A DNA stretch of 64,000 bases from Oegoconia quadripuncta (GCA_949316235.1 OX438757.1:12022657-12086656); one strand, 5' to 3'. Shown: positions 54,974-64,000, counted from the first letter of the stretch. The notes: a model not told the origin generated them from the letters alone. Made by a program: numbers and translations.

Positions 54974-55132
54974 CTAGTTGTTGCCCGCGACTTCGTTGGC
55001 ATGAAACATGATTTGACCAGACCTAATCTGTCTACCAACCAGATTTCATCCAAATTCGTCCAGCTGTTTAGGCGTGAAGAAGTAATAAACACATCTACAC
55101 ACACAAAATTTCGCATTTATAATGTTATAGTG
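54974..55132 (-). mobile_element. Repeat-E-like copy, minus orientation
   Basis: 'actagttgttgcccgcgact', 'tcgttggcatgaaacatgat', 'cagatttcatccaaattcgt', 'ccagctgtttaggcgtgaag' and 'aaaatttcgcatttataatg'. The ends follow Repeat-E, but the middle differs, so it may be a sister family. Confidence 0.7.
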
Positions 55133-55522
55133 TGAAGTGTGATGAAGTTTTTCCTTGAGGTCGACGCCATATTTGTTTGTTAGATTTCTTCTAAAATAAT
55201 TCAGAAAATCCTCCAATCAAATCGTTTAAATAAATAAAGCAAGTGTGTTAAAATAATAATATTTATACATTTATTTATTCTCTTTATTGTAAATTTCAGA
55301 GCACAAAACACATATACATACCTATTCAACAAATTACAATAATATAGGAAATTAAATAGAAAAATTACGTATGAAGTTATAATTAAGTTTACATAATAGG
55401 AAAATAGAGACAAATTGTCATTAGAACACAAACAATACACGTACAATGTGTACATATACTATACTAAGTATACTATACTATACGTAATACGTAGCAAAGA
55501 AAATATTAATAGGAACATAGAA
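55133..55522 (+). other. Very AT-rich intron DNA
   Basis: The minus-strand frame 55201-55455 is hydrophobic only because of AT-rich composition. Short tandem 'atactatactaagtatacta' at 55455-55480. Confidence 0.4.
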
Positions 55523-55703
55523 TCGACGATCTGTTTGGTGTAGTTATTAGAAACTCTCACTGCAATACTAAAAGGTCGCAAGTTCGAATCCCGCTAGGGC
55601 CACATATTTATGTGATGTATACCGACACGTGTTCCCGAGTTATGGATGTTTTTCATTTATATATTTATTCACAAAAAAAGTATTTGTGTAGTATCAACCA
55701 TCT
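55523..55703 (+). mobile_element. SINE-C, left part of a copy split by Repeat-E
   Basis: 'cgacgatctgtttggtgtag', 'ggtcgcaagttcgaatcccg', 'gttcccgagttatggatgtt' and 'tgtagtatcaaccatctga', at which point the copy is broken. The right part starts near 55967. Confidence 0.88.
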
Positions 55704-55966
55704 GATTTTATTTTATTTAGGACTAGCTTTCCACCCGCGGCTTTGCCTGCGTGGAATAACTATATCGTGGAAATTTCTTTATCCCGCGGCCACTACTCAC
55801 TTTATCGGGGGATAAAAAATGTCCTATGTTTCAATCCAGGGTTTGTTCTACTTATAAACCAAATTTCATTCAGATCCTTTCATTCGTTTGGCCGTGATTG
55901 AGCAACAAACAAATAAACAAACAAACAAACAACAAACTTTCGCATTTATAATATTAGTTAGATTAC
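55704..55966 (-). mobile_element. Repeat-E inserted in SINE-C
   Basis: Plus orientation: 'aggactagctttccacccgc', 'ggctttgcctgcgtggaata', 'ctcactttatcgggggataa', 'cctttcattcgtttggccgt', 'gattgagcaacaaacaaata' and 'aaactttcgcatttataata'. Near its right end lies a (AAAC)n-like run at 55905-55930. Confidence 0.85.
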
Positions 55967-56055
55967 CAACAAGATACCTGATATCCATAATACAAGCTGG
56001 TCGCTTAGTGTGAAAGTAGATGGCGCTGTGTTATGTGCAAAGTTATGAGACAAAG
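55967..56055 (+). mobile_element. SINE-C, right part of the split copy
   Basis: It resumes with 'acctgatatccataatacaa', then 'gtgtgaaagtagatggcgct' and 'gtgttatgtgcaaag', completing the body begun at 55523. Confidence 0.82.
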
Positions 56056-57125
56056 AGAAGAGCATTTTATTTTGTGTGTTTTTGTGTGTATATGAGTCTG
56101 TGTGGCTGTGTGTTTATGTGCTAAGAGCGCCTCGCAAAAACCATGCGTTCTATTATATAATTTCATCATTATCGTCATTGGTTACATTGGTTGGTTCATC
56201 ACCCGCTCGGTAATTTGACGGTTTCCGATAACGATACCGACGAAGTTACACAAGCGAAGGGCAGTTTTCGCAAGCAAACCGGTTTCCAAATCGTTTCAAT
56301 CGTCTTCGCTCTACAGGGCCAAAGACAAACAAAGAGACGAACATACGCCCGTCTAGTATAAACCAAAGTATAATAAAGATCGGAGGACTACTAATAGGTA
56401 TTAATTCGCAAAATAGAGCCAAAATATAATTTATACCATCATATTAACTAAAAACCCTGCGTAAGTGAAGCTTAAATAAATAAAGATTATTATTATTATA
56501 GGATTCAAATCGTCTTTGCTTCAGAAATTAAGACAGTTTTGCTAGAATTGGAATGCGATATTAGGTACCTACTTAATTTTTCTGTGGATCCATGTGTTTC
56601 GAGTTATTCCTGGCAACAGTAACAGTTTGAGGCGTGGAGCGCGGGTGGAAGCTGGCCGTCTGTCCGTCCGCGGATTCCCATGTAACAAACTGCGGGTAGG
56701 TTCCCATTTCCAACAAACTTCACCTGAAATCTCCACAAGTTGCGCGATTAGAAGCCCGAACAAACATTCCAGTAACAACTGCGGGACCATACTCATACGT
56801 TTCCAACATAAAGTGAACTGCCGCGTTAGAACGTGTTGTATTTAGAATTGGCGGGTCAAAATGTGGTTAAGTGGTCAGGTAATGATAGATGAGTACCGAT
56901 GTTAGAGATTCGAATGGACTACAGATACTTGAAATTCACTTTCTATAAAGTAATTGTAATGATCTGAAGTAAAGGGTGTGCCCCTTAATTAAATTTAAAT
57001 AAATGCATGCATTGCATTGCAAAATGCAAAATGCAAACATGATTTAAATAATTAAACATTATTAACCCATTATTTTAAATGTAATGAAGTATGCCTACAA
57101 GTTACGGCTTTAAGTTATGTGAGGT
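56056..57125 (+). other. Intron DNA; GC-richer unique patch 56560-56860
   Basis: The patch ('ggagcgcgggtggaagctgg', 'cgtctgtccgtccgcggatt') keeps overlapping open frames on both strands (83 and 75 codons), with no domain in either. Composition alone sets it apart. At 56460-56500 an 'aaataaataaagattattat' run looks like a retroelement tail. Confidence 0.35.
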
Positions 57126-57281
57126 AAAGTCAAAAATGCTTTATTTTGTAGGAACATTTTTTAAGCTACTGCTTGTTGAAGATGCAATTTTCCCCTGAGA
57201 AGAACAAGCAAACAACTGAAGCGGTTGCTATTTAAAAAACAGGTGTTTATAGTCCAAAAAAGGTTTTTTATTCATTGTGAA
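57126..57281 (-). mobile_element. LINE 3' UTR, part 1 of a copy split by SINE-D
   Basis: 'aaaaatgctttattttgtag', 'aagctactgcttgttgaaga' and 'ctgagaagaacaagcaaaca' match 15778-15900 of the LINE in the mariner. It continues at 57501. Confidence 0.88.
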
Positions 57282-57500
57282 GGGCGTCGGTGGCTGAGCG
57301 CTTAAGCGCGCTTAAGCGCGCTTCCTATTTGGGAGGTCCGTGTTCGATTCCCAGGCAGGCCATGTACCAATGAGTTTTTAAATTTAATTTAATAACTTAT
57401 ATGCAAATCCACTATGGTGGACTATGGCCCATACTCCCTCATATTCGAGGGAAGGCCTATATCCCTGCAGTAAGATGTTTACGGGCTGATGATGATGATG
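57282..57500 (+). mobile_element. SINE-D inserted in a LINE, with 12-bp target duplication
   Basis: Head 'gggcgtcggtggctgagcgc', an expanded 'cttaagcgcg' run (57301-57321), B box 'aggtccgtgttcgattccca', 'catgtaccaatgagttttta', a deletion in the middle of the body, then 'ggtggactatggcccatact', 'ctatatccctgcagtaagat' and 'gggctgatgatgatgatg'. The word 'attcattgtgaa' (57270-57281) recurs as 'attaattgtgaa' (57501-57512), the target duplication. Confidence 0.93.
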
Positions 57501-57866
57501 ATTAATTGTGAAATAGCATGGCATACGAACGTGCTGGTTATGTCCAGGGATGTTTAACATCTAAATAGTCTCATATTTTATAGTATGCTTTCTTAATAAA
57601 ATATTGTTTCACAGTATCCTTAAATTTATTGAAAGGAAGATTTTGTATATCAACATGATCTTTATTGAAAAAGCTTATACATAATCTTTGAATGAATTAC
57701 TGACTTTGCGGAGGCGACATATGTGACTTGCAAGTTTATCTTTATTTCTTATTTTTCTTGAATGATGGAATATTTTTTTGACATTATTACATTATCAAGA
57801 ATGTACTGTGAAGGGAAGTTTAGAATATTATACTCATTAAACTTATCTCTAAGTGGCACTCGGAGT
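57501..57866 (-). mobile_element. LINE ORF2 C-terminal part, part 2 of the split copy
   Basis: 'aattgtgaaatagcatggca', 'catctaaatagtctcatatt', 'cttaaatttattgaaaggaa', 'gattttgtatatcaacatga', 'ttgcggaggcgacatatgtg' and 'aaacttatctctaagtggca' follow 15970-16350 of the LINE in the mariner. A deletion is present near 57760. The reading frame is broken, and the copy ends near 57866. Confidence 0.88.
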
Positions 57867-59466
57867 AGAATGAACAATACAAAGCAACGTAGCACGTTTA
57901 TCCTCATTAATGAATATAATCTATACTCTTGCAGGGAGTAGTCTAATTAGGTATTTCTTGAGCATAGATTAAAATTTGTAAGGTGTTCTTAATTTTTAAT
58001 GTCTGTAGGGTCATTGCGAAAGGGCCAGAGCGAACTATTTTTACGGAAGAGAAAGGTGGTGCTAGTGTGTGGTCGAAAATTAGTGAGTCGAGAAAAACCT
58101 AAAGATATATGAGGCTTAATGAACTGATGATAACACAAAAGCTGCATCTCATGCTCAGTTGGAGATCCTTTTAGCTCCACTTTGCAACACCAATTATTAG
58201 CAAACAATCACCATATTAACATTGTCTCTCTAGTTTGTACGCTTGGTTGTTTGTGTCGTGAAATTGGTTAAATAGAGCTTACTATCTACCCATCTGTCCT
58301 CCTCATAAGTTAGCATACTATTGTTTTTTTTTTATTGAATCGGTTGACCGACGAGATACGTCCAACAAGTTTGTATGTAAAACATTTGGCAATCAACCAA
58401 AGACTTAAATTGAGAACAATCTGCGTTATTCACTGCGGCTGGCTTATTCTTAATTTGAATTTTTTAAAGAATCGAATTTGCGGATTTCAGAAAAAATAAT
58501 ATTCGTTTGTAATTTCGGATCTGCTTATTCAATGTAGTTAGAAGAGTACTAATTTACATCATTTATAATTTTCAATTGAGGTTCTAAATAACATGATTGC
58601 TTAACCCTTTTCTCTTTTGAGTAAGCAAACAACAACCAACTTAAATTTTTGTAAGGTCTCTTTTATATGGCTTCGTTTTCCCTTCTGGTCTTTCTTTTAG
58701 TTCATTGTTATATTTCTTATTATTTCACTTTTAATTTTTGCTTTGCCTTTCGTAAACGTTTCTGTTGTTGTCCAAATCACAATTTGGACGTATCGTTATA
58801 ACACCACGTGACGATAACACGCTTTAAGGGGTGGGCGTTCCCCAACATACCATTCCTGCTCACATTAAAATAACATGAGAAGATGGTCATGGAGAGGGGT
58901 GGGGGGGTCTAAAACTTGCTAATACTGGTCACATGGTATGGATACGTTCCTTTATAGAGTGAGCTGATATTTTCATTTGTTATCAAGTAGATATATTTTA
59001 AAGGTGCAATGTTTTGCCAGTAGCAATGTTGTTAAGGAACTGTAGTAGACCCGTGTAAAGCGTGGCTGTAATTTCATTGGGTTGTAATAGGGACGCTCAG
59101 GGACAATCCAGTGGAATATCTGACTTGACTGTCTCGCTTTTGCGATTGTAGGCGTTCACATTACCATACAGTAGGAGCTACGTGGAGCCATGCAGTCTAC
59201 GTGTTTGGAGCATTTAGCCCGCATAGTGGCTACGTCATAATTACCACAGAGATGTTTTACATGGACAGTGGTGTAACTACCTATTTATGTTCTCTAAAAT
59301 AATCGTATAGGCTGTGCCATTATTATAGCGAACTATAGATGAATCACTTAATTAGGCAGGATGCTACTGTCAATCACGGAAAATACCCATATACTCGTAT
59401 AAAAAATCGAGACGCCGACTGCACCATGTGCACACAACTTCCGAGCTTTCAACCGTTTTTGTCACT
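57867..59466 (+). other. Intron DNA, no gene recognised
   Basis: A 72-codon minus-strand frame at 57989-58207 has no motif. A G-rich run 'gagaggggtgggggggtcta' sits at 58891-58910, and an unusual 'gtggagccatgcagtctacg' block at 59180-59200 has no explanation. Confidence 0.35.
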
Positions 59467-59498
59467 CATATTACTAGCATAATAATGCTAGTAATATG
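59467..59498. repeat. Perfect 14-bp stem hairpin, 4-base loop
   Basis: 'catattactagcat' (59467-59480) and 'atgctagtaatatg' (59485-59498) are exact reverse complements around 'aata'. It lies 23 bases before a second, GC-richer hairpin. Confidence 0.9.
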
Positions 59499-59520
59499 AA
59501 GTACTGTATATGAAGTATAT

Positions 59521-59574
59521 GCGGTAGTAGAAGGCCACCGCAAGTAATAGCTCGCGGTAGCCTTCTACTACCGC
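59521..59574. repeat. 21-bp stem hairpin with one mismatch
   Basis: The left arm begins 'gcggtagtagaaggccaccg' at 59521 and the right arm 'gcggtagccttctactaccg' at 59554. They pair over 21 bases with a single mismatch and a 12-base loop. The stem is too short for a standard animal microRNA precursor. Confidence 0.9.
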
Positions 59575-59697
59575 CACGCTCATTGCATCTAGGCGCATTC
59601 CCTGGTGTATACGACAGCAGGAGGCCGAGCTTCACTCGACCACCTTCCCCTAAGCGATGGCCCTAGTGCCATATTACATTTCATTGGCTACACTCCC

Positions 59698-59901
59698 AAA
59701 TTAATTACTTATGTGCATTTATCCAACTGCTCTTAAACGGTGAAGGATAACATCGTAAGGAGACCTTCATGCTTGAGAAATAAAAATTCAAAAGCATGTG
59801 AAGTCCCCAACCCACATTGGGCCAGCGTGGTGGACTATGGCTCATACTCCCTCATAAACTAGGGAAGGCCTATGTCCCTGCAGTGGGATGATGATGATGA
59901 G
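59698..59901 (+). mobile_element. SINE-D, 5'-truncated copy
   Basis: 'cttatgtgcatttatccaac', 'ggtgaaggataacatcgtaa', 'aagtccccaacccacattgg', 'gccagcgtggtggactatgg', 'gaaggcctatgtccctgcag' and 'gatgatgatga'. It ends 260 bp before the second semaphorin exon. The 'gtttacgggct' segment of the tail is deleted. Confidence 0.88.
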
Positions 59902-60160
59902 TCCAAATTGCCATGGTAGTGGGAAACCTCTTTTCTTACTTACACACGCTATTTATTTCTTTAATTAGTCTGGGGTCCAAGGTAGCAATAGAGTCACGAA
60001 GGGTACCGTCTACCTTCAGTAAGCGCCGTGTCGAGTACCACTGTCGATCCTAGCTTAAAGGAGTTACAGTAGGAGGAGTGTGGAGGCGGAATTGACCCAG
60101 GCCCATAAATTACTTGATTTTTTTTCCTATGGTTGTTTTATGTTGTGTGCTTTGTTTCAG

Positions 60161-60269
60161 AAACGTCGTGTACAACCTGAGTCTAACAGACTTAACCGAA
60201 CAGCGCCGTCTGATGTGGTACTCACCAGAGAACGACGTCAAAATGTGTGCCTTAAAAGGAAAGGACGAG
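60161..60269 (+). CDS. Sema1a: Semaphorin-1A-like, internal exon (Sema domain, next part)
   Basis: This 109-bp exon lies between 'tttgtttcag' (60151-60160) and the donor GTAAG (60270 onward; the G at 60270 is the first intron base). The first base completes the Arg codon begun at 26205. Then come 36 codons: NVVYNLSLTDLTEQRRLMWY followed by SPENDVKMCALKGKDE, ending in phase 0. V-Y-N-x-S-L-x-D-L-T-E, R-x-x-W-x-S and C-x-L-K-G-K-x-E are diagnostic for the first blade of class-1 semaphorins; the Cys pairs with a later Cys in the Sema domain. The protein is a neuronal cell-surface guidance molecule acting through plexin A. The next exon should start with a Cys-containing block (family pattern D/E-C-x-N-Y-I) and was not found before 64000. 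Confidence 0.9.
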
Positions 60270-60604
60270 GTAAGCGTTTTTCATAAGTAAAAGTATAATT
60301 GAATTAAGTATAGTACAAAAGTTCACAAAAAATCCTAAAACTTGCCGTTTCCTGGGAAATTTCTTGTAAGGAACGTTGTTCGCTAAAAGTTTCATTCGAG
60401 TCAACGACTTTAGCTCGTAGCCGAGCTACGTCCTTCGTAGAGCTTGCGCTACGTTCCTACGTAGTTACATACACGTAACAGTATGAACTATGAACCTGTT
60501 TTGTAGCTTGTAGCAAATTATGTCACTGGATAAACATTTGCTTGAGAAAAAAGTTGTTTATTTTGCAAATATAAATGTTGTTAAAATTTGAATATTTATA
60601 TAGA
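60270..60604 (+). other. Intron start after the second semaphorin exon
   Basis: Begins with the GTAAGCG donor. The block 60395-60470 repeats '(tagc)gtag' and 'tacgt' words ('ctcgtagccgagctacgtcc', 'gagcttgcgctacgttccta') with local inverted symmetry. No coding content. Confidence 0.5.
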
Positions 60605-60652
60605 TTAATAAGACAAGAGCATGGCTCTTAAATCAGATGATGATGATATAGA
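60605..60652 (+). repeat. Short 'gacaagagcat' repeat, diverged copy
   Basis: 'taataagacaagagcatggc' then 'tcttaaatcagatgatgatg'. It shares the core and GAT tail with 40155-40250. Confidence 0.55.
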
Positions 60653-60929
60653 TTATATCAGCAATAATATAATTATTTTTACAAGTTTTAATTAGCTTCA
60701 CTTGTCCCGTGAAATCAAATCTTACAAGGTAAAGCTGACCCACTTCTCGGTATTCAATTGAGCTGAAATTTGGCACACGGAAGTCGGATGACAATGCGTT
60801 ATTGTGATGTTAGAGCTGGTCTGATGATGGTGTCGGATGGCCACCCCATAGGAACTTTGTAATAAATAATTACAAACCCATTGTCAATCGGAGGTCAATC
60901 ATCGAATCCAACTATGGGCCTCATAATTC

Positions 60930-61258
60930 AGGCTCAAGCTTACCCAAAGGACAATACGGGATCGAATTAGAAATGAGCAGATCCGCAGGACCAAAGTGAC
61001 CGATATAGCTCGAGGAATTGCCAAAGTTAAGTGCCAGTGGGGGAGGGCACATTGCTGGTATGAGTCGGTTTTTGGGGCGGAAAGGTTCTCGAGTGGCGAC
61101 CACACACCGAAAGATGCAGCGTGGGTAGACCCCCGACGAGGTGGACGTTCCCACGACTTCCCATGATTTGATAAAGATCGTCTTGAAAGAGATCTTTGAG
61201 GAAAGCCCATGTCCGGCAGTGGACGTCTTGCGGCTGATATGACGATGATGAACACAAC
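60930..61258 (+). mobile_element. RTE-like LINE 3' end (C-terminal coding block and tail)
   Basis: The plus strand reads RIRNEQIRRTKVTDIARGIA, then KVKCQWGRAHCWYE, then (over shifts) WVDPRRGGRSHDF. This is the C-terminal block of RTE-like proteins, followed by 'gcccatgtccggcagtggac' and 'gtcttgcggctgatatgacg' with ATGATGA. Three overlapping minus-strand frames (60899-61267) are its antisense. Frame shifts and a stop show decay. Confidence 0.85.
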
Positions 61259-62016
61259 CGGACTCAAGACTATTTTTTTTTTACTAAATTTGTGTACTAC
61301 ACACAGACTACTTCGTAATATTCCGTATTAACAAGGAGATGATGAATAAGTACTACAGTAAACTTTACCTTTTCATAAAGCGAGTTTGAATTAAGCTGTT
61401 CTTATATACATTACTATACAACAAGTACCTACTTATTTATCAATACGAATAAGTTAGTTTGAGTACTTCCCGCTAACAAAGCAATAACCAATACTCCGGG
61501 CTCTATCCTTCGATAGACTTTATAATTTTTCCAACGAACACGGCAAGAGCAATATTAATGTAGCGAGCACCATCTTGCGGGGAATAATTGAATTTGGAAC
61601 GAGCCGCCTGCGCACCGAACGAGGTCGTTTCCCGGTAAACGTCCTCGCCGAATATCGCCAAATTAAAACACAAATCGAGAGGAAATTCGAAAGGGGTTAA
61701 GTCTCGGTTAAGTCTTATCGTCCCACCGTAACCTTATTTAAGTTCACGTTAATGAACAGGTTCGTTTTGAAATTACTTAACTGGTCCATGTTTCAGTGGT
61801 ATTTTGAGCCTGTGGGTGCATTAAATTAAATTCTTCTGCGGTAAGAAATTCAAATTACGTCAAGGTGGGGCTTAAATCCAGCAGTGGAGTTCTATAATCT
61901 GTTGATATTATTTAAGTAGATATAGTAGTTTCGCACCTAAGTTGTGATGAACCGTGAATTTGGATATCGGATAGATATTTTTCGTGTTCCTTGCCAAAAA
62001 GGTACAAAAAACTACT
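61259..62016 (+). other. Intron DNA; weak RTE-tail remnant near 61860-61910
   Basis: 'cagcagtggagttctataat' and 'ctgttgatattat' at 61879-61914 follow the RTE-tail pattern weakly. 61560-61720 is CG-richer ('acgagccgcctgcgcaccga', 'gtcctcgccgaatatcgcca') without a gene. No semaphorin exon was seen. Confidence 0.35.
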
Positions 62017-62043
62017 GTACTGTACTTACTGTAAGTACAGTAC
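62017..62043. repeat. Perfect 13-bp palindrome around one base
   Basis: 'gtactgtacttac' t 'gtaagtacagtac'. It lies immediately before a CR1-like 3' tail, and may be part of the same element or a chance dyad. Confidence 0.85.
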
Positions 62044-62099
62044 TGTTTTTTAAGTGTGTGTTTTTGTAAGTGTACTCGCTGTCTACTTTTACGTTACCT

Positions 62100-62253
62100 C
62101 ATCAATTTGTCTCCTTACTGAGGTTTGCTGGAAGAGATCTCTTATAGAGATAAGCTCGCCTTTTGTATATTTTAATATTCTCCTGTTTCTTTTTTGTTTT
62201 ATTTGACGTGTATGCTTATATACAATAAAGTGTTAAATAAATAAATAAATAAG
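62100..62253 (+). mobile_element. CR1-like LINE 3' UTR with AAATA tail
   Basis: 'gaggtttgctggaagagatc', 'tcttatagagataagctcgc', 'cttttgtatattttaatatt', 'cttatatacaataaagtgtt', then AAATA units. This arrangement (ctggaagagatc, then gataag.tcgccttttgta, then caataaagt) is the usual end of a CR1-like family of Lepidoptera. Coding part absent. Confidence 0.8.
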
Positions 62254-63553
62254 CCTTATGATCTCACCGCGATGTCTGTCTATCAGCTCATCGGTTTTTT
62301 GATCTATTTATCTGAACGTGAACTTGGAACATAGAATTTGCTTACATACATTCCTTATTAAATAATTAAAAAATATTTGTATTATTATTGACACCGGGAC
62401 CGTTATATCCTGTCTTTATATTATTTAAATTGTTGAACTGGTTGATTGCGAAAATTGGCGGAACCCTCGGCGCGCGGGGTAATATCGAACTTGTCCTGTT
62501 TTTATTTATATAATTTCACCTTCTGTATTGTTCTAGTGTGCCCTTGTAAAAGTAAAGTCGACAATAGTCTGAGTAGATTGTCTTAATCTGAGATACAGTT
62601 TTATGCCAGAAGTGCAGAACTTGACACCATTTTGACCGCCATCTAGACGGTTTGCAAAGGAATAAATAAAATAAACATAACAATTTATTTTTGACGTACA
62701 GATTAATGCATGGTTTAGTACCGCTAATGGACATTTGCTGAGAGACAAGCTTTATTACTCGTAAATACGTGCTAATCAACCATTACTGGTTCCGGTGTTC
62801 CCACTACTATTGTATGCTTCGTTTCACTGATAACTATCATAGGTGTACAAAACCTTACTGTACAGAACCCTTATTTATTCATAGCTTCAGCCCAAACGCT
62901 CGCATCACGTAAATTCAAAATTAGAACGATATAAATGCACCACAAGCCGTGTCAGCGCATACAAAATCAATTGCCATATTTAATGTTATATACATACGAA
63001 TACATTATAGAGGGTAGGTACCATATTCGATTTCCATTTTGCTTACGGACTTAATATACAAAAATTACTAGATTATTTACTATTATTATTTATGGCTATT
63101 TTGTTGATAGATTGTAGACCAGTCTGTAGTTTGTTGTAACCTGGTACGTACGACGTGGACATCATATTTTCGGGTGTTCGTCGATCGTGTGCATAATAGC
63201 ATAGAGTAATCAGAATCTGCCATCCTAGCGTGGTGTTTAAAGTAACTCCTCCCAAGGAAAGCGATGCCAACCGCACCACAAGAGAAGCTCATGTCTAGCA
63301 GTGGAATTCTATAGGATGATAGCAATTATTTTAATTTGATATAGATACGGAACTATACTTAGCTTCTTGGTGAAACAATTATCAGGCACTGAGAACCCGC
63401 GTAATCCACCTCCGTCATCAGTTGCCCTGTTCACATAAACGACAAGTATAGTAGGTAGCTAATCGGTTATTTTAGCGACTGATTGATACTATTCAACGCA
63501 TCGCCTAACCAGTACGTCAATCAACGAGGTGGTAACTAATAAAGTAGAATTTA
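62254..63553 (+). other. Intron DNA, no gene; RTE-tail remnant near 63235-63330
   Basis: 'gatgccaaccgcaccacaag', 'agaagctcatgtctagcagt' and 'ggaattctataggatgatag' follow the RTE tail pattern (gcagtgga.. then gatgat). The overlapping minus-strand frames are antisense. The rest has no recognised feature. Confidence 0.35.
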
Positions 63554-63760
63554 TTGACGACCTGTTTGGTGTAGTGGTTAGCAACTCTGACCCCTATACC
63601 AAAGGGTTGCGGATTCGAATCCCGCTAGGGGCATAATGTTTGTGTGATGAATACGGGCATGTGTACCCGAGTTATGGATGTTTTCATTTATAATGAGTAT
63701 TTATTTACTTACTGTGGAACTAGATGGCGCTGTGTGTGTCTTAGGATATTTATTATTATT
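63554..63760 (+). mobile_element. SINE-C, nearly full-length copy
   Basis: 'gacgacctgtttggtgtagt', 'ggttagcaactctgacccct', 'gggttgcggattcgaatccc', 'ataatgtttgtgtgatgaat', 'tacccgagttatggatgttt', then a deletion of the 'tatcaaccatctggtatcc' block, and 'gtggaactagatggcgctgt'. The head is the best preserved of this family in the window. Confidence 0.92.
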
Positions 63761-64000
63761 ATTGATTACAATTGTCAATTGGATTTGTCATAGTGCAGTT
63801 TTACCGACAGACGAAATATTGTTACGATAACCATACAAAGAAAATACTTGTGGATTAGCTACGAAAGGCTAGAAGCCCCCTTTATAAGTTACATGGAAAA
63901 CCAGAGCAGAGACCAACTTTTAGTTGCTGCTCAGTCGCAAAGAGGATATCCTACCACTAATCCGTTCGGGGTGGACTATGAGGAAGTAGACTCCAACTAA
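63761..64000 (+). other. Window end, no gene recognised
   Basis: A plus-strand frame from 63860 to a stop at 63998-64000 (46 codons, ending TTNPFGVDYEEVDSN) has no start codon of its own near the front and no family I know. It might be the edge of an element that continues outside. Confidence 0.3.

Larger units (their letters stand above)
26206..60160 (+). other. Giant intron (33,955 bp) of the semaphorin gene
   Basis: It starts with GTAAG at 26206 and ends with 'gtgtgctttgtttcag' at 60145-60160. The exon phases on both sides agree (2 bases + 1 base of one Arg codon). At least a third of it appears to be repeats, annotated separately. All SINEs and LINEs inside would be transcribed as part of the semaphorin pre-mRNA. 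I saw no splice-flanked block with semaphorin residues inside; none is expected, since the two exons encode directly adjoining residues. Confidence 0.8.

Noticed and set aside
55201..55455. Membrane protein on the minus strand
   Set aside because: The hydrophobic residues (Phe, Ile, Leu, Tyr) follow simply from the AT-rich composition; no start context or motif.
59521..59574. microRNA precursor
   Set aside because: The stem is only 21 bp and nearly perfect; typical animal precursors have about 30 or more paired bases with bulges.
60899..61267. Minus-strand protein of 122 residues
   Set aside because: It is the antisense of an RTE-like C-terminal block on the plus strand.
63554..63629. tRNA gene (also at 44131, 51049, 28086 and the other SINE heads)
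   Set aside because: The A- and B-box-like words are present, but the ends do not form an acceptor stem and each continues into a repeated SINE body.
63860..64000. Exon or gene end with a stop at the last base
   Set aside because: No acceptor, no ATG, no known family; position at the window edge prevents judgement.

Overview
This window looks like lepidopteran nuclear DNA (a moth or butterfly). It is AT-rich, has almost no long open frames, and is packed with tRNA-headed and 5S-headed SINEs, CR1/Jockey-like and RTE-like LINE fragments, mariner copies and MITEs. The LINE tails resemble ones common in Lepidoptera: a run of AAATA units after an AATAAAGTGTT signal, or ATGATGATG after a 'gcagtggacgtcctgtggctgat' type end.

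Only one host gene can be recognised, a transmembrane class-1 semaphorin (Sema1a-like) on the + strand. Two short internal exons encode adjoining parts of the N-terminal Sema domain: 26109-26205 and 60161-60269. Their phases fit (a split Arg codon, AG|A), and both have good acceptor and donor sites. An intron of about 34 kb lies between them. The signal-peptide exon must lie upstream and the rest of the Sema domain downstream; I could not find either in the window. So most of the window is one giant intron plus parts of the two flanking introns.

Layout. 1-15.3 kb: decayed transposon remnants, foldback DNA, SINEs and LINE tails. 15.3-18.7 kb: a mariner element with a D,D34D transposase, split by a 5'-truncated LINE on the opposite strand whose reverse transcriptase frame is still open. 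18.7-26 kb: SINEs and unique DNA. 26.1 kb: first semaphorin exon. 26.2-60.2 kb: the giant intron, with at least six families of SINEs and MITEs, several nested insertions, a closely spaced inverted SINE pair, two weak minus-strand coding candidates near 41.5-42.3 kb, and GC-richer unique patches. 60.2 kb: second semaphorin exon. 60.3-64 kb: RTE and CR1 tails and a SINE.

I name the repeats as follows. SINE-A has a head with 'cctccgtggctcaatg' and a tail 'gattgaggtcaagtac' ending in poly-A. SINE-B has the head 'gaccgattggtgtagtgg'. SINE-C has the head 'gacctgtttggtgtagtgg' and an 'agatggcgctgtgt' body. SINE-D has the head 'gcgtcggtggctgagcg' and a (gat)n tail. SINE-5S has a 5S rRNA-derived head. 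Repeat-E is the short AT-rich element with 'tgctcaatcacggcgaaacgg' type and 'cccgcggcttcgcccgcgtgg' type ends. Repeat-F carries 'cccatagtcgccttttacga'. MITE-G has long terminal inverted repeats. These names are mine, not database names.

No bacterial-type system, CRISPR array, rRNA gene or convincing functional tRNA gene is present. The points of most interest are the semaphorin exons and their giant intron, the LINE-in-mariner nesting, SINE tails that match LINE tails in the same window, the 5S-derived SINE, and long inverted repeats that would fold in the semaphorin pre-mRNA.
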